Of a DNA stretch of 64,000 nucleotides, positions 26,678 to 37,665 are shown in pieces. Each line of letters starts with the position of its first letter. Within the stretch, counting starts at the first letter, position 1. The DNA lies in assembly GCF_001420915.1 (NCBI RefSeq), contig NZ_CP013021.1, positions 10,001 through 74,000 of the forward strand, read 5' to 3'. This stretch comes from Agarivorans gilvus. Its GTDB lineage: Bacteria; Pseudomonadota; Gammaproteobacteria; Enterobacterales; Celerinatantimonadaceae. The position numbers and the translations under genes were made by a program. A model generated the notes under the pieces. The model saw only the letters and a program-made list of their open reading frames with translations. It did not search any database and was not told the origin of the DNA.

Positions 26678-28195
26678 TCATCGCTGACTTACCTCATGAA
26701 GTTGTTGCAAGCTGAGGCCTGAATTGAGTTGCTCAGCGGCAAGCTCGGCGTATTCAGTAACGGCTCCACCGAAAATGACCATAACTGGCAGCAAACTAAC
26801 TAATATGGCTAGCGCCAGAAACTGCGCAGGGTGAGCTTGTAATGCGCTGCTGTTTTTCTCGCCGTTACTTCGCCAAAATAATGAGCTGCCGGCGCGAGAT
26901 AATGCAACTAATGAAATTAAGCCTGATACCAAAATAGCGGGCCATACCCACAGCATGTGGCTGCTACTGTACACCGACTGCAAGATCAGTGCTTTGCCAA
27001 TGAAACCCGACAAAGGTGGCATGCCAATTAAGGCAATCGCCAGCAACACAAAGATAAAGCCCAGTTTCGCCGCCTGAGGCATGGCTCTAGCACTGACAAA
27101 ACGGTCTTCCGCCTTACCGCGCTGTTGCTGTATTAGGCCCGCTAGCAAGAACATGGCGGCGCAGGCGATGGTGCTATGCACTAAGTAATATATTCCTGCA
27201 CTGGTGGCTTGTTGGCTATTTAAACAAATGCTAACCAATAAGGTGCCTACCGATACAATCACTAAGTTGCTACACAGCACTCGTAAGCTTTTACTGGCTA
27301 GAACGGCTATCGCGCCAATAACAATGGTGAGTATCGCAATTGGCCATAACCAAGGTAGAGCGATATTGGCCAGTTCTCCTGCTTGGTCACCAAACATTAC
27401 GCCGTGTACGCGCCAAATACTGTAAATACCGACTTTAGTCATAATGGCAAACAAGGCGGCCACTGGTGTACTGGTAGTTGAGTAAGCCTTAGGTAACCAG
27501 AAATGTAGGGGCAGCATAGCGGCTTTTAAGCCAAATACGGCTAACAGTAATAAGGCTCCGGATTTAGTCAGCAGTAGCTCGTTGGCTCCTAGTTGTGGGA
27601 TCTTATCCGCCATGTCAGCAAAGTTCAGTGTGCCTAAGGTGCCGTAGAGCGTGCCTAGGGCAAATAAGAACAGCGAAGAGCCAATTAAATTTAAAAATAC
27701 ATAATGAATATTAGCCTGAACCCGTTGTTTGCCACCGCCGTGGATCATCAACGAGTAGGAGGCGATCAGCAGCACTTCAAAAAATACAAATAAGTTGAAG
27801 GCATCGCCAGTCAAGAAGGCGCCGTTAATCCCCATCAGTTGAAACATAATCAGCGGATGGAAGAATACGCCGGTTTTGTCTTCTCCTGCACAGGCGTATA
27901 AGGTCACAGCCAGCCCCAATACCGCACTTAAACACACCATTAGCGCAGAAAAAGCATCGGCAACTAGCACTATACCAAATGGGGCAGACCAGTTTCCTAG
28001 CGCATAGACTTGTACGCCTTGCTGGCGAATGGTGAGCAGTAAACTTAAGGCGACCAGCAGTAGCAGCAGATTTGCGCTAAGCGTAACAGCCCGTTGTAGT
28101 GGCAGCGATGCGCTGAAACGGGGAAATAACAGAATGACCGCCACAAAAAACGGGATGAGTACCGGTAAAATGATTAAGTGATCGAGTAGGCCCAT
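26678..28195 (-). CDS. mrpD: Na+/H+ antiporter subunit D
   Basis: A 505-residue, roughly 14-helix subunit homologous to NADH dehydrogenase NuoM/N. The proton-translocating core is visible: FNLFVFFEVLLIASYSLMIHGG, LLLAVFGLKAAMLPLHFWLPKAYSTT (with the key Lys) and ALIGMPPLSGFIGKALILQ. It shares its start region with the mrpC stop (one-base overlap). Confidence 0.95.
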   Translation of the reverse strand: MGLLDHLIILPVLIPFFVAVILLFPRFSASLPLQRAVTLSANLLLLLVALSLLLTIRQQGVQVYALGNWSAPFGIVLVADAFSALMVCLSAVLGLAVTLYACAGEDKTGVFFHPLIMFQLMGINGAFLTGDAFNLFVFFEVLLIASYSLMIHGGGKQRVQANIHYVFLNLIGSSLFLFALGTLYGTLGTLNFADMADKIPQLGANELLLTKSGALLLLAVFGLKAAMLPLHFWLPKAYSTTSTPVAALFAIMTKVGIYSIWRVHGVMFGDQAGELANIALPWLWPIAILTIVIGAIAVLASKSLRVLCSNLVIVSVGTLLVSICLNSQQATSAGIYYLVHSTIACAAMFLLAGLIQQQRGKAEDRFVSARAMPQAAKLGFIFVLLAIALIGMPPLSGFIGKALILQSVYSSSHMLWVWPAILVSGLISLVALSRAGSSLFWRSNGEKNSSALQAHPAQFLALAILVSLLPVMVIFGGAVTEYAELAAEQLNSGLSLQQLHEVSQR

Positions 28196-28548
28196 TAGGC
28201 TTTTTCCTCCCGAGCTAGAGGATCAACGGGCTCTTCGCCGTCGACGTGGTCATTACCTAAATCGGCTCGTCCACGCATGGCCAATATCACCGCAAATGCG
28301 GTCATCGCAAAACCAATTACAATCGCGGTAAGCACTAAAGCCTGAGGGAGGGGATCGGCGTAGTGTTCGCTGCCATTTAATACCGCTGGCGCACCAATGC
28401 TTAGCCCACCGCTAGCAAATAGAAACAAGTTAACCGCATAAGACAATAAGGTTAAACCGATAACTAGGGTAAAAGTATGACCACGCAGCATCATGAAAAT
28501 GCCACAAGCGCTCATGAAGCCGACACACACGGCGTAGATTAACTCCAT
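28195..28548 (-). CDS. mrpC: Na+/H+ antiporter subunit C
   Basis: A 117-residue subunit homologous to NuoK, with three membrane helices: GIFMMLRGHTFTLVIGLTLLSYAVNLFLF and DPLPQALVLTAIVIGFAMTAFAV. One-base overlaps with both neighbours show tight translational coupling in the operon. Confidence 0.95.
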   Translation of the reverse strand: MELIYAVCVGFMSACGIFMMLRGHTFTLVIGLTLLSYAVNLFLFASGGLSIGAPAVLNGSEHYADPLPQALVLTAIVIGFAMTAFAVILAMRGRADLGNDHVDGEEPVDPLAREEKA

Positions 28549-31343
28549 TATCTTTCTCCTACAGTGAGTCGTTCTTTGGTGGTGAGTTTGCCTAAATTAG
28601 CCAAAATCAGCAGGGTGGCGCCAATCACTGTTGAGTACACTCCTAAGTCAAAAATCATGGCACTAGTGAGCTCAAACTTACCTACCCAAGGGAGGTAGAA
28701 ATAGTCAAACCACGAGCTTAAGAAGGGATAGCCAAAGGCCCAACTGCCAAGGCCGGTTAAGGCGGCGGTTAATAAACCAAAAGCGATGAAGTAGTGGTAA
28801 CTCATGCTGACACGTTTGCTCATCCACTCTACGCCGTGAGCCAAATATTGCTGGATTAAGGCAATAGAGGTGATTAATCCGGCAATAAAACCACCTCCAG
28901 GTAGGTTGTGGCCGCGCATGAAAATATAGATAGAAACCAATAAGAACAAAGGCAATAGGCTTTGTGATACCACCGCCAACAATAGTGGGTGTTTATCTTT
29001 AGCCCAAACCCGCCCTTCGTGGTCTTTAGTGCGTATCGATAAGCGCATACGAGCAATCAGTTTGTAGATCCCCAAGGCGGCAATACCTAATACGGTAATC
29101 TCACCAAAAGTATCGAAGCCCCTAAAATCGACCAATATCACGTTCACCACGTTGGTACCACCGCCTCCGGTTTTAGCATTGGCAATAAAGTAATCGGAAA
29201 TGCTATCGAGCGGGTGAGTCATCAAGGCAAAACACAAGCTGCCTATCACGCAGCCCAAGAAAGAGGCTAAGGCCAAGTCTCGTACAAAGTGGCTGGGACG
29301 GCTTTTACTGGTGGGGCTTTGCTGGGGGAAGAAGTATAAGGATAACAGCAGCAAAATAACCGTAACCACTTCTACCGATAGTTGAGTGAGTGCTAAATCT
29401 GGTGCCGAGAAATAGGCGAAGGTAATCGATACCACTAAGCCCACTAAAGACAACATTAATAAGGCAATCAGTCGTAAGTGGCTCCAAATCAATGTAGCCA
29501 AAGAGCCCGCGATTAATAAAATGGCAGCGATAATAATGGCGCCATTAACCGGCATTTCGGCGATGGGGCCTTGGCTGGATTCAAGCTCAAACAGCGGTGG
29601 GGCACTTAGCAGTAAGGCGAAGAAGCACAGCCAAAATGCATAGCGTTGCAAGGAGCCCGATTCCAAATAGTCATTGATTTTTTGAGCTGCTCGAACAAGG
29701 GCTTGAATGGCGCCTTCAAACTCTATTTTGGCGTCAACTACCGGGAATAAGGCCGCAAATCTAAACAGTGGCTTACGGTTTAGATATATAGCCAAGCCAC
29801 CAGCAATCGCCAGTGCGCTCATTAACAAGGGGACGTTAAAGCCATGCCAAATCGCTAAGCTAAAGTACGGTAGCGGATGGTGTAATACCGCTAGCGATGC
29901 GCTATTTAGTAGTGGTCCAATGGTCACACTAGGGGCGATGCCGAGCAATAGACACAGTGCCACTAAAATTTCTACTGGTACCCGCATGTAGCGCGGCGGT
30001 TCGTGCGGCGTTTTGCTTAAACCTTTGGGCTCGCCGTTAAAAAATACATCGTGAATGAAACGCAGGGAGTAGGCCACCGCAAAGGCACCGCCAATAGTGG
30101 CCAACACGGGAATTAACCAAGATAGCGAACCCAAAATGCTTTGGTCTAGGGTTTCGGCAAAGAACATTTCCTTAGATAAAAAGCCGTTGAGCAGTGGCAC
30201 TCCAGCCATTGATGCCGAGGCCACCATAGCTAAGGTGGCAGTAATGGGCATGTACTTCCAAAGGCCGTTTAGCTTACGCATGTCGCGCGAGCCTGATTCA
30301 TGGTCAATAATGCCCGCCGCCATAAATAACGAGGCCTTGAAGATGGCGTGGTTAATGATGTGAAACACCGCGGCAATGGCGGCTAACTGGGTATTCAAAC
30401 CTAGCAGCAAGACAATTAAACCAAGATGGCTAATGGTGGAGTAAGCTAGTAGGCCCTTTAAGTCATGTTTAAATAAGGCGGTATAAGCACCCAGTAGCAG
30501 GGTGAACAAGCCAGTTAGTGACACTGCCACAAACCATACTTCGCTACCCGCCAACACCGGATAAAAACGAGCCAATAAGAAAATGCCGGCTTTTACCATA
30601 GTGGCCGAGTGCAAATAAGCGCTCACTGGGGTGGGGGCCGCCATCGCATGGGGTAGCCAAAAATGGAAGGGGAATTGTGCCGACTTGGTAAAAGCACCTA
30701 ACAGAAATAAAGCCAGAATGGCATAGTAATAGGGGTGTTGCTGCACCAACGTTTTACTGTCGAGCACTACATCTAACTGATAGCTGCCCACCACTTGCCC
30801 GAGTAGAATAATTCCCGCCAGTAGCGCTAAGCCGCCAGCGCCGGTAATAGTCAGTGCCATGCGCGCACCTTTGCGTGCTTCACTGCTATGGGACCAAAAA
30901 CTGATCAACAAGAAGGAGCTGATGCTGGTGAGCTCCCAAAAAAACCATAACTGCAACATATTGTTAGACATAACAATGCCGAGCATGGCGGTCATAAACA
31001 TGATCAGGTAACAGTAAAACCGCCCCATGTGGTCTTTTTCAGAAAGATAATAGCGAGCATATAAAATTACCAACAAGCCTATGCCCAAAATGAGCAAACT
31101 AAACAACACCGATAAGCCGTCTAGGCGAAAGGAAAGGCTTAGCCCAAGTTGTGGGATCCATTCTATGCTATCGACAAAGGCTTGCCCTTGTAGCACCGAC
31201 GGCATATCCAACAAAATTAAAGCCAGTGCCAGCGCCGGAAGTAGCGCGGTGGCAAAGGCACAGGCACTGCGACTGAGTCGATTGCTTAGCAAAGGAACAA
31301 TAATCCCCAACATGGGTAAAAAAGGTACCCAAAAATAGTGCAT
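28548..31343 (-). CDS. mrpA: Na+/H+ antiporter subunit A fused to subunit B
   Basis: A 931-residue subunit. Residues up to about 780 form the NuoL-like MrpA, with WFFWELTSISSFLLI, KSAQFPFHFWLPHAMAAPTPVSAYLHSATMVKAGIFLL and GVPLLNGFLSKEMFFAE. The C-terminus continues into an MrpB domain (PLFLLVSIYIFMRGHNLPGGGFIAGLI ... FDLGVYSTVIG), so no separate mrpB exists here. This A-B fused six-gene arrangement is the group 2 Mrp/Pha type found in many proteobacteria. First gene of the operon; about 175 bases to the next, divergent gene. Confidence 0.95.
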   Translation of the reverse strand: MHYFWVPFLPMLGIIVPLLSNRLSRSACAFATALLPALALALILLDMPSVLQGQAFVDSIEWIPQLGLSLSFRLDGLSVLFSLLILGIGLLVILYARYYLSEKDHMGRFYCYLIMFMTAMLGIVMSNNMLQLWFFWELTSISSFLLISFWSHSSEARKGARMALTITGAGGLALLAGIILLGQVVGSYQLDVVLDSKTLVQQHPYYYAILALFLLGAFTKSAQFPFHFWLPHAMAAPTPVSAYLHSATMVKAGIFLLARFYPVLAGSEVWFVAVSLTGLFTLLLGAYTALFKHDLKGLLAYSTISHLGLIVLLLGLNTQLAAIAAVFHIINHAIFKASLFMAAGIIDHESGSRDMRKLNGLWKYMPITATLAMVASASMAGVPLLNGFLSKEMFFAETLDQSILGSLSWLIPVLATIGGAFAVAYSLRFIHDVFFNGEPKGLSKTPHEPPRYMRVPVEILVALCLLLGIAPSVTIGPLLNSASLAVLHHPLPYFSLAIWHGFNVPLLMSALAIAGGLAIYLNRKPLFRFAALFPVVDAKIEFEGAIQALVRAAQKINDYLESGSLQRYAFWLCFFALLLSAPPLFELESSQGPIAEMPVNGAIIIAAILLIAGSLATLIWSHLRLIALLMLSLVGLVVSITFAYFSAPDLALTQLSVEVVTVILLLLSLYFFPQQSPTSKSRPSHFVRDLALASFLGCVIGSLCFALMTHPLDSISDYFIANAKTGGGGTNVVNVILVDFRGFDTFGEITVLGIAALGIYKLIARMRLSIRTKDHEGRVWAKDKHPLLLAVVSQSLLPLFLLVSIYIFMRGHNLPGGGFIAGLITSIALIQQYLAHGVEWMSKRVSMSYHYFIAFGLLTAALTGLGSWAFGYPFLSSWFDYFYLPWVGKFELTSAMIFDLGVYSTVIGATLLILANLGKLTTKERLTVGER

Positions 31344-31536
31344 TTCAGCTCTGCTCCATCAGCTAATTATTTGGTTATTATGAAAAATCATAGCTAGTAT
31401 TGGCTTGAATATCCACGCTTTAGTGAGATTAGTTAATGGGCTTATCCTTGAATAAAATAAGGGTAATTGCTGTATTGAGCTAATCCCAGATCGGTTTACA
31501 CTTGTAGACTTAGCCGATATGGAAAAAGAGGAAAGC

Positions 31537-31938
31537 ATGAGCATAAACCGTTTATTCGTTGCAGCCCTATTGGTGTGCAGCTGCTGGTTACTGATTCTGC
31601 CGTTTAGTCAAGCTACCGAATCCAATTGGCCGCAACAACAGCAGCGGATAAACTTTTTAATAAGCGCCATTGAAAATGCCCAATTGCGGTTCATTCGAAA
31701 CGGCACCGAGCATAGTCCACAAGAAGCCGCTGCTCATCTCAGAATGAAATTGCGACGAGGTCAAAACAGCTGGTTTGCCCCAGCTAAAGAAAAATGGACT
31801 GCAGAGATGTTTATTGACAAATTAGCCAGTAAATCCTCGTTTAGTGGTAAGCCTTACCAAATAGAATGGCCAAACGGCGAACGTGTAGACGCTGCGGTTT
31901 GGTTGTACCAGCAATTGGCCATTTATGACCAACAGTAG
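31537..31938 (+). CDS. DUF5329 family exported protein
   Basis: A 133-residue protein from the ATG at 31537, which has a GAGGAAAG site; an ATG 18 bases upstream lacks one. Residues 1-27 form a signal peptide. The mature part, with INFLISAIENAQLRFIRNGTEHSPQEAAAHLRMKL and GKPYQIEWPNGERV, matches the DUF5329 family of small periplasmic proteins. Function unknown. Monocistronic, divergent from the mrp operon. Confidence 0.82.
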   Translation: MSINRLFVAALLVCSCWLLILPFSQATESNWPQQQQRINFLISAIENAQLRFIRNGTEHSPQEAAAHLRMKLRRGQNSWFAPAKEKWTAEMFIDKLASKSSFSGKPYQIEWPNGERVDAAVWLYQQLAIYDQQ

Positions 31939-32130
31939 CCTTAGTGCTTGTAGAGTGGCTAGTCAATCCTAGTGCGCTCACAGAATCGGTTATCGAACTT
32001 GAAATAAATTTGACCTTATTTTCATGCCTTTAGCTTTGTTGTGAGGAGCAACAAAAGCTTTTCATTTTGTCCTCAATGAGGCTAGCCGAGCTAGCACTTA
32101 TCCCTTAGCCTAGCAGGCATTAATTAGCCT

Positions 32131-33306
32131 ATGAAGAAGAATATTATGGACGTATCGAGATCATTGCTAGTGGCATGTTTATTAAGTGTGCCCAGTTTGT
32201 TGTTAGTTGCGTGTGGAGGCGGCAGTTCCACCGGCGCCCCGAGTGACGCTCAAGTTCAACTTGACGATGTTTATTACACCGACATGTATGAATGGAACGC
32301 CAGTGGTGGGCTGACTCAAACAAAACTGGGACGTGGTATTAATTTAGGTAATTATCTAGAAGCGCCTAGTGAAGGGGAATGGACCGAAGGACGGGTGATA
32401 GTTGAAGAAGATCTACATAGAATTGCTGAGGCCGGTTTTAAAACAGTACGGATCCCGATTCGTTGGACAGCACATGCCGCTGCCAATGCGCCTTATCAAA
32501 TTGACGCTGATTTCATAGCGCGAGTTAAACAAGTGGTGGACTGGACTCTAGCCGAGCAGCTTAAAGTGGTGATTAATGTGCATCATTATGAAGCCATGAT
32601 GAACGACGGTGAGGCTATGCAAGAGGTGCATATCAAGCGTTTAGTCGGAATATGGCAACAAATAAGTCAAGCCTTTCCGCTTAGCGAATATGGTCAAGAG
32701 CAAGTCATGTTTGAATTGCTCAACGAGCCTAATGGCAGCATTGGTTATGATGATTGGAATGATATTGTTGCTCGCTTAACTGATTTAATTTGGACTAACA
32801 TGGCCGATCAGCAAAACAATGGCGACCAGCAGCGCAAAATAGTGATTGGCACCGCCAATTGGGGACACCCCGACGGTTTAACTCATTTACAGCTGCCCGC
32901 CAGCGTGAATGCTAACAATACCATTATCACTGTTCACTATTACGAACCGTTTCATTTTACTCACCAAGGGGCGAGCTGGGTGGCTGGCGCTAATGATTGG
33001 ATAGGTACTCCATGGTTGGGCACGCAATCTGACCAGCAACCCCTGATTGCCTTGTTTGACAGAGTGAGCGCTTGGAACGAGCAGCCAGGGCGTGGCTTTG
33101 AAATATATATGGGGGAATTTGGTGTTTACTCCGGATACGCTGCTGCCGAGTATCAACGTGCATGGACGGCGTTTATTGCCCGCGAAGCAGAAAAACGCAA
33201 TATTAGCTGGGCGTATTGGGAGTATGCTTCTGGTTTCGGTGCCTATAATGCCGAGGCTGGCGAATGGCGTCCAGCATTGATGCAGGGCTTAATTCCTCAA
33301 TCATAA
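32131..33306 (+). CDS. Glycoside hydrolase family 5 lipoprotein (cellulase-like)
   Basis: A 391-residue lipoprotein with a lipobox LLVAC (Cys28) followed by a Gly/Ser linker. The catalytic domain is a GH5 TIM barrel: RGINLGNYLEAP, FKTVRIPIRW, VVINVHHYE, the acid/base Glu199 in FELLNEPNG, TVHYYEPFHFTHQGASW, and the nucleophile Glu329 in YMGEFGVYS. The expected substrate is a beta-1,4-glucan or a related beta-glycan, hydrolysed at the outer membrane or in the periplasm; specificity cannot be read from sequence alone. No carbohydrate-binding module is attached. A terminator follows. Confidence 0.9.
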   Translation: MKKNIMDVSRSLLVACLLSVPSLLLVACGGGSSTGAPSDAQVQLDDVYYTDMYEWNASGGLTQTKLGRGINLGNYLEAPSEGEWTEGRVIVEEDLHRIAEAGFKTVRIPIRWTAHAAANAPYQIDADFIARVKQVVDWTLAEQLKVVINVHHYEAMMNDGEAMQEVHIKRLVGIWQQISQAFPLSEYGQEQVMFELLNEPNGSIGYDDWNDIVARLTDLIWTNMADQQNNGDQQRKIVIGTANWGHPDGLTHLQLPASVNANNTIITVHYYEPFHFTHQGASWVAGANDWIGTPWLGTQSDQQPLIALFDRVSAWNEQPGRGFEIYMGEFGVYSGYAAAEYQRAWTAFIAREAEKRNISWAYWEYASGFGAYNAEAGEWRPALMQGLIPQS

Positions 33307-33433
33307 GCTTTATTGAGGGAAGTCCTGTTCAAAGGCTGCTTGGCACTAAACTGGGTTTATCCGGTGATTATGTTATTGCTAATCAAACCAGCTAGCATCT
33401 ATTAGTCCGTCTACAATATAAATATTAAATTCA

Positions 33434-33463
33434 AGCTATTAGCCATACGTTAATAGCTTTTTT
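33434..33463 (+). terminator. Terminator after the GH5 gene
   Basis: AGCTATTA (33434-33441) and TAATAGCT (33451-33458) pair over a 9-base loop, followed by a run of Ts. It lies just before the AsmA-like gene. Confidence 0.7.
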
Positions 33464-33494
33464 CTTTATATGCGCGGTGCGGGTTGTGATAACT

Positions 33495-36400
33495 ATGAAG
33501 CCTTGGTTAAAGCGAAGTATGATTGTTCTAATGGTGGTGCTGGCGATTTTGCTGCTACCTATTATGGCTCTCATGATTGGTTTAAAGGTTGAAATAGGTG
33601 ACAGCCGTGAGTTAGTCACTACTTTACTGAGCCAACAGCTGCAACGCGACGTGCGTATCACTGGGCCTATTCAACTTGAGTTATCGTTCAGCCCGGCGAT
33701 TAGCGTTGAGGGGGTGGAAATAGCCAACCCACAAGGCTTTAGTGAGCCAATATTTGCCTCGATCCGCAAGGCGAGCGCACAGATTCATATACTGCCACTC
33801 ATCTCTAGGCATTTAGAGGTAGAGCAGATCTTGCTCGATGGTTTCCACCTAGACTTAATCAAAACACCTGCCGCTGAAAATAACTGGCAATTGTGGGGCT
33901 CTATAGCGGCCAGTCAGCCGGCGTCTGGCGAGCCCCATAGCCAGAAGACTGAGCGCCAAACTTTGGCTTGGCAGGGGATGAACTACAGTTTTAACATCAA
34001 GCAGCAGATCCTAATTAGCGACGCCAGAATAAGCTACAGCGACCAAGCCGCAGAAGCCGTGTTGAACTGGCAGCTTGAGCAGCTCATCTTAGTTTCTCTA
34101 GACAGCGATACTCTCGCCATGAAGGCCAATGGCAGTATGTTGAACGAGCCTTATGAATTGGATTCTCGCTGGCAACTAGAGCCCTTACTGCAAGGGCACG
34201 CGGGGCTATTCAATTAGCCATGCAAGTGGCGGATGCCAAGTTAGCATTAAACGGGCAACTGGCTCCACAGCCACAAGACAACAGCTATTTAGAATTAGAG
34301 CTTGACTGGCAAAATGGTGATTCTATTACGCGCCTATTAGGAGACGATTTTGCCCATCTTGCTCCAATTAAATTGGCTACCCGCCTCGACGGTAAGCCGG
34401 GAGCGTACAGTCTTTCCCCCATACAGGCCAGTTTGGCGGGGAGTCAGTTATCGGGAAGTGTGGCGCTTAATGGGCACTCACCGGTGGCGATAAACGGTAA
34501 ACTTGAGATAGACCAATTAGACTTGAGCGCTTGGTTAAAACAGGCCGACGTTGAACTCGCGCAAAGCGATAATGTGGCAAGCCAGCAGCCGCGTCGACCG
34601 GTGGCCCAAACACATACCCCTGAAGCTGAAGAGTTACCGTTGTTGCAGATTATTCGGTATTGGCTCAACCAAGCAGATGCTGATTTGTCTTTATCGATTG
34701 GTGAAGTGAGCGGCTTAGCCCAACAGGTATCGGAGCTAAGTGTGGGTTTGAAAATTGAGGGTGAACAGCTTAAAGCCCCCTTGCAAGCGGTGATCGATGA
34801 CATCCGTTTTAGCGGCAATCTGAAAGCAAATATCAAAGATGAACGTTTAGTTGGCTCGGTGCGCTTAGTCGCTAAGACATCCCCTCTAGACAAGTTGGTG
34901 AGTCATATTCCTATGTTAGCGGGAAGCTCCGGCAGTATTGGCCGCTCGGTATTACGGATCAATGCCGAAGGAAGCAAACTGGCCGAGCTGATAGAGACTA
35001 GTCGTTTACACTACCGCATTGAAGATGCGCGCTTAACACTACCTAAGGGGACTCATTTAGATATTAATAATGCGACCATTGAAGCGAGTATAGCTACAGA
35101 GCTGAAGCTTAATGTTGACGGGGTGCTGCTGGATGTACCGCTAAGCGCGCAGATTTATACCAGTCCCTTGCAGGCCTTAATACAACAGCAAGCTTGGTTG
35201 GTGCGGATGCAAGTAAACTCGCCAGCGGTTCAGCTTAACCTAAATGGTGAACTGCCCAGTGGGCTTTGGCAGCAAGGCGCTAGTTTACAGCTTAGTGCCG
35301 AGTCTCCACGTATTGGTTTGTTGGCAGCATGGTTGGGCGTGAATAACAGTGCTCAGGGTGAAGCAAAGCTAAAGCTTGGCTTAAAGGCGGTAAAGGGCGG
35401 GTCTGAGCTAGATGTTAGTCAGTTACAGGTGGCCGACAGTTTGGGCAAGCTATACGTCAGTTGGGCTAACCAGCAGAGCGAGCAAGGCCTGCTGAATATT
35501 CGCTCTGATTGGCAGCGCCTCGATCTTAGCCAGTTGTTAGCTTTATTTCCTGAGCAGCAGACTAAGCCCGCCCCAAGTCAAACTGTCAATGCTACTAAGA
35601 CTGACGACACCTTCGATATACATTTGCCGCTCTTGCCCCAAGGTCTAGCGATTCAAGATGCCGACTTAGCCATTGGTATCGATACTCTGGTGCTTGGCAA
35701 ACATCATTTTGAACAAATAAAGCTACAGGCCATCGCCCGAGACGGCTGGCTGCAAAACGCTCCTTTTAGTGGCGAGTTTGCACAAAGTAAAATAGCGGGT
35801 AATGTCAGTTTAGACCTGCGTCGCTCGCCGCTACGAATGGACTTTTCCATTGCCAGTGATCAGCCCAAGGTTGGGCAATTACTAAAACAGTTGAATATTG
35901 CCGAGCAGGTGGATTTAAGCTTAGAACGAGCTGAACTTGATTTATCATTAAGTGGCGATAATGCTGCTCAGTTACTCGCTAGTACGCGGCTTTCTGCCAA
36001 GCTGATTGGTGGCTACTGGCATTTAGTTGATCCCAATACTCAAGCCCGCGCTAGCGTCGCCTTAAACCAAGGAAGCTTAACCGCCAGTCCTCAGCAACCC
36101 TTGCGTTTAAGCTTAACCGGACAGCTTAAACAATTGCCATTGGCGCTTGAATTAAACAGTTTGAGCCTCGCTGAATTTACTCAGCGCCCCAGCGAGTTAC
36201 CCATAGATCTGCAGTTGAATATCGATAAGGTGGAATTAAGCGCTCAGGCCACGCTGCCCAGGCCCATTTCAGCAAATAATCTACGCTTAGCCATGCAGCT
36301 AAGTAGTCCTAGTTTAAATCAGCTCGATAATTTACACGGTATTCAACTGCCGCCGTTTGGTCCGATTAAACTCAGTGGAGAGCTACACATCGATCAGCAA

Positions 36401-37528
36401 GGCTACGCGCTGAACAAGATGGCGTTGGCTGTGGCCACCAGTGAACTGAGTGGTTCTGCCAGTTTGATTACCGCCAAGCCCAAGCCGCAGTTAGCGATTG
36501 CTTTGCGGGCTAACAATATTCAACTGGATGATTTTAAACTAGGCGACTGGCAAGGTTTAGAACAAACTATGCCGCCTAAGCCAAGCCAGGGAGAGGCGCG
36601 GAACAAGCATAAACAAGAGAGTGTTGATAACGCGGCACTTGCAGCTGAAGCGCCACAAGCGCTGTTAAGCCAGGCAGTATTAAGGCGAGTAAATGCCGAT
36701 TTTGCCTTAGATGTTGCGCGGGTCAAGTCGGGTGAAGATTGGCTGGGCGAGGGGAAGCTGTACTGGCAACTCAATGAGGGGCGGCTGAATGTAGCGCCAC
36801 TATGGTTGGCCTTACCTGGCGGCGAAATTAAGCTGAGTGCTCAACTTAATGCTTTAGATTCGGGTTTTTATAGTGAAATAAAAGCCGATATCGACAACTT
36901 CGATTATGGCTTACTGGCTCGACGGATTAAGCCGGGCAGTGAGATGAATGGCCACTTTAATTTGCATTTAGATGTGAATAGTCGCTTTGAACAACTGAGC
37001 CGCTGGCCTGAAAATGCTAATGGTCAGGTGGGTTTTGCGGTTTGGCCAGAGCAGTTTGAAGCGGGCATTATGGATTTTTGGGTGATAAGCCTGGCCAATG
37101 CGGTGGTACCTAAACTAGACGACGAAGAACAGTCGGTATTAAATTGCGTGGTGGCTGCGTTTGACAGTCACGATGGGCAACTGGCGCAAAGCGTTTTGTT
37201 GGCCGATACCTCTCGAATGCGAGTCTTAGGCGAAACCGAAGTTGACTTTAAGCAACAGCAGCTAAGCATGCTATTGAGGCCTAAGGCTAAACGAGCTCAG
37301 ATATTTGGTTTGGCCACGCCAGTTCAGGTTTCCGGTAGTTTTGATGATTTTAAGGTGGGCATTGCGCGAGGTGGGCTGATTGGTACCACCTTACGGTTTG
37401 TCACTAGCCCAGTAGTAAGCCCGCTACGTTGGTTAATAGAAGCACCTTTAGAGGCCGATGGCAGTGAACTATGTCATCAAGCTTGGCAGCAGGCAAAGCT
37501 GCAAAGTGTAGCTAGCGAGCAGAATTAA
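33495..37528 (+). CDS. AsmA-like inner membrane-anchored protein (one-base frame break)
   Basis: A protein of about 1,345 residues once the frame is repaired. One N-terminal membrane segment (MIVLMVVLAILLLPIMALM) is followed by a very long, beta-rich periplasmic region with AsmA domains at both ends (ISVEGVEIANPQGFSEPIFASIRKA at the N-end; the C-end AsmA_2 region includes QLSMLLRPKAKRAQIFGLATPVQVSGSFDDFKVG). The family forms bridges that move phospholipids between inner and outer membrane. The frame fails at the G-run 34202-34205 (LLQGHAG); one extra base gives AIQLAMQVADAK and joins the two frames. A GTG start at 33477 is possible; the ATG at 33495 gives a better membrane anchor. Confidence 0.85.
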
Positions 37529-37665
37529 AGCGTGTTGAATACACCTGATAGAGCTTTCATAACGAATTGCTAGCTGGCTTGCATTTATACACAGCAAAGC
37601 CGCTATGCTCCAGAGTGCTTAGCCGCTAAGGTGACAAACTAAACTATCTAAGAGAGAAACCCGCC

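Noticed and set aside
34220..37528. The second AsmA frame as a separate gene
   Set aside because: It begins right after the stop of the first frame, without its own signal or membrane anchor, and one added base at 34202-34205 joins the two.
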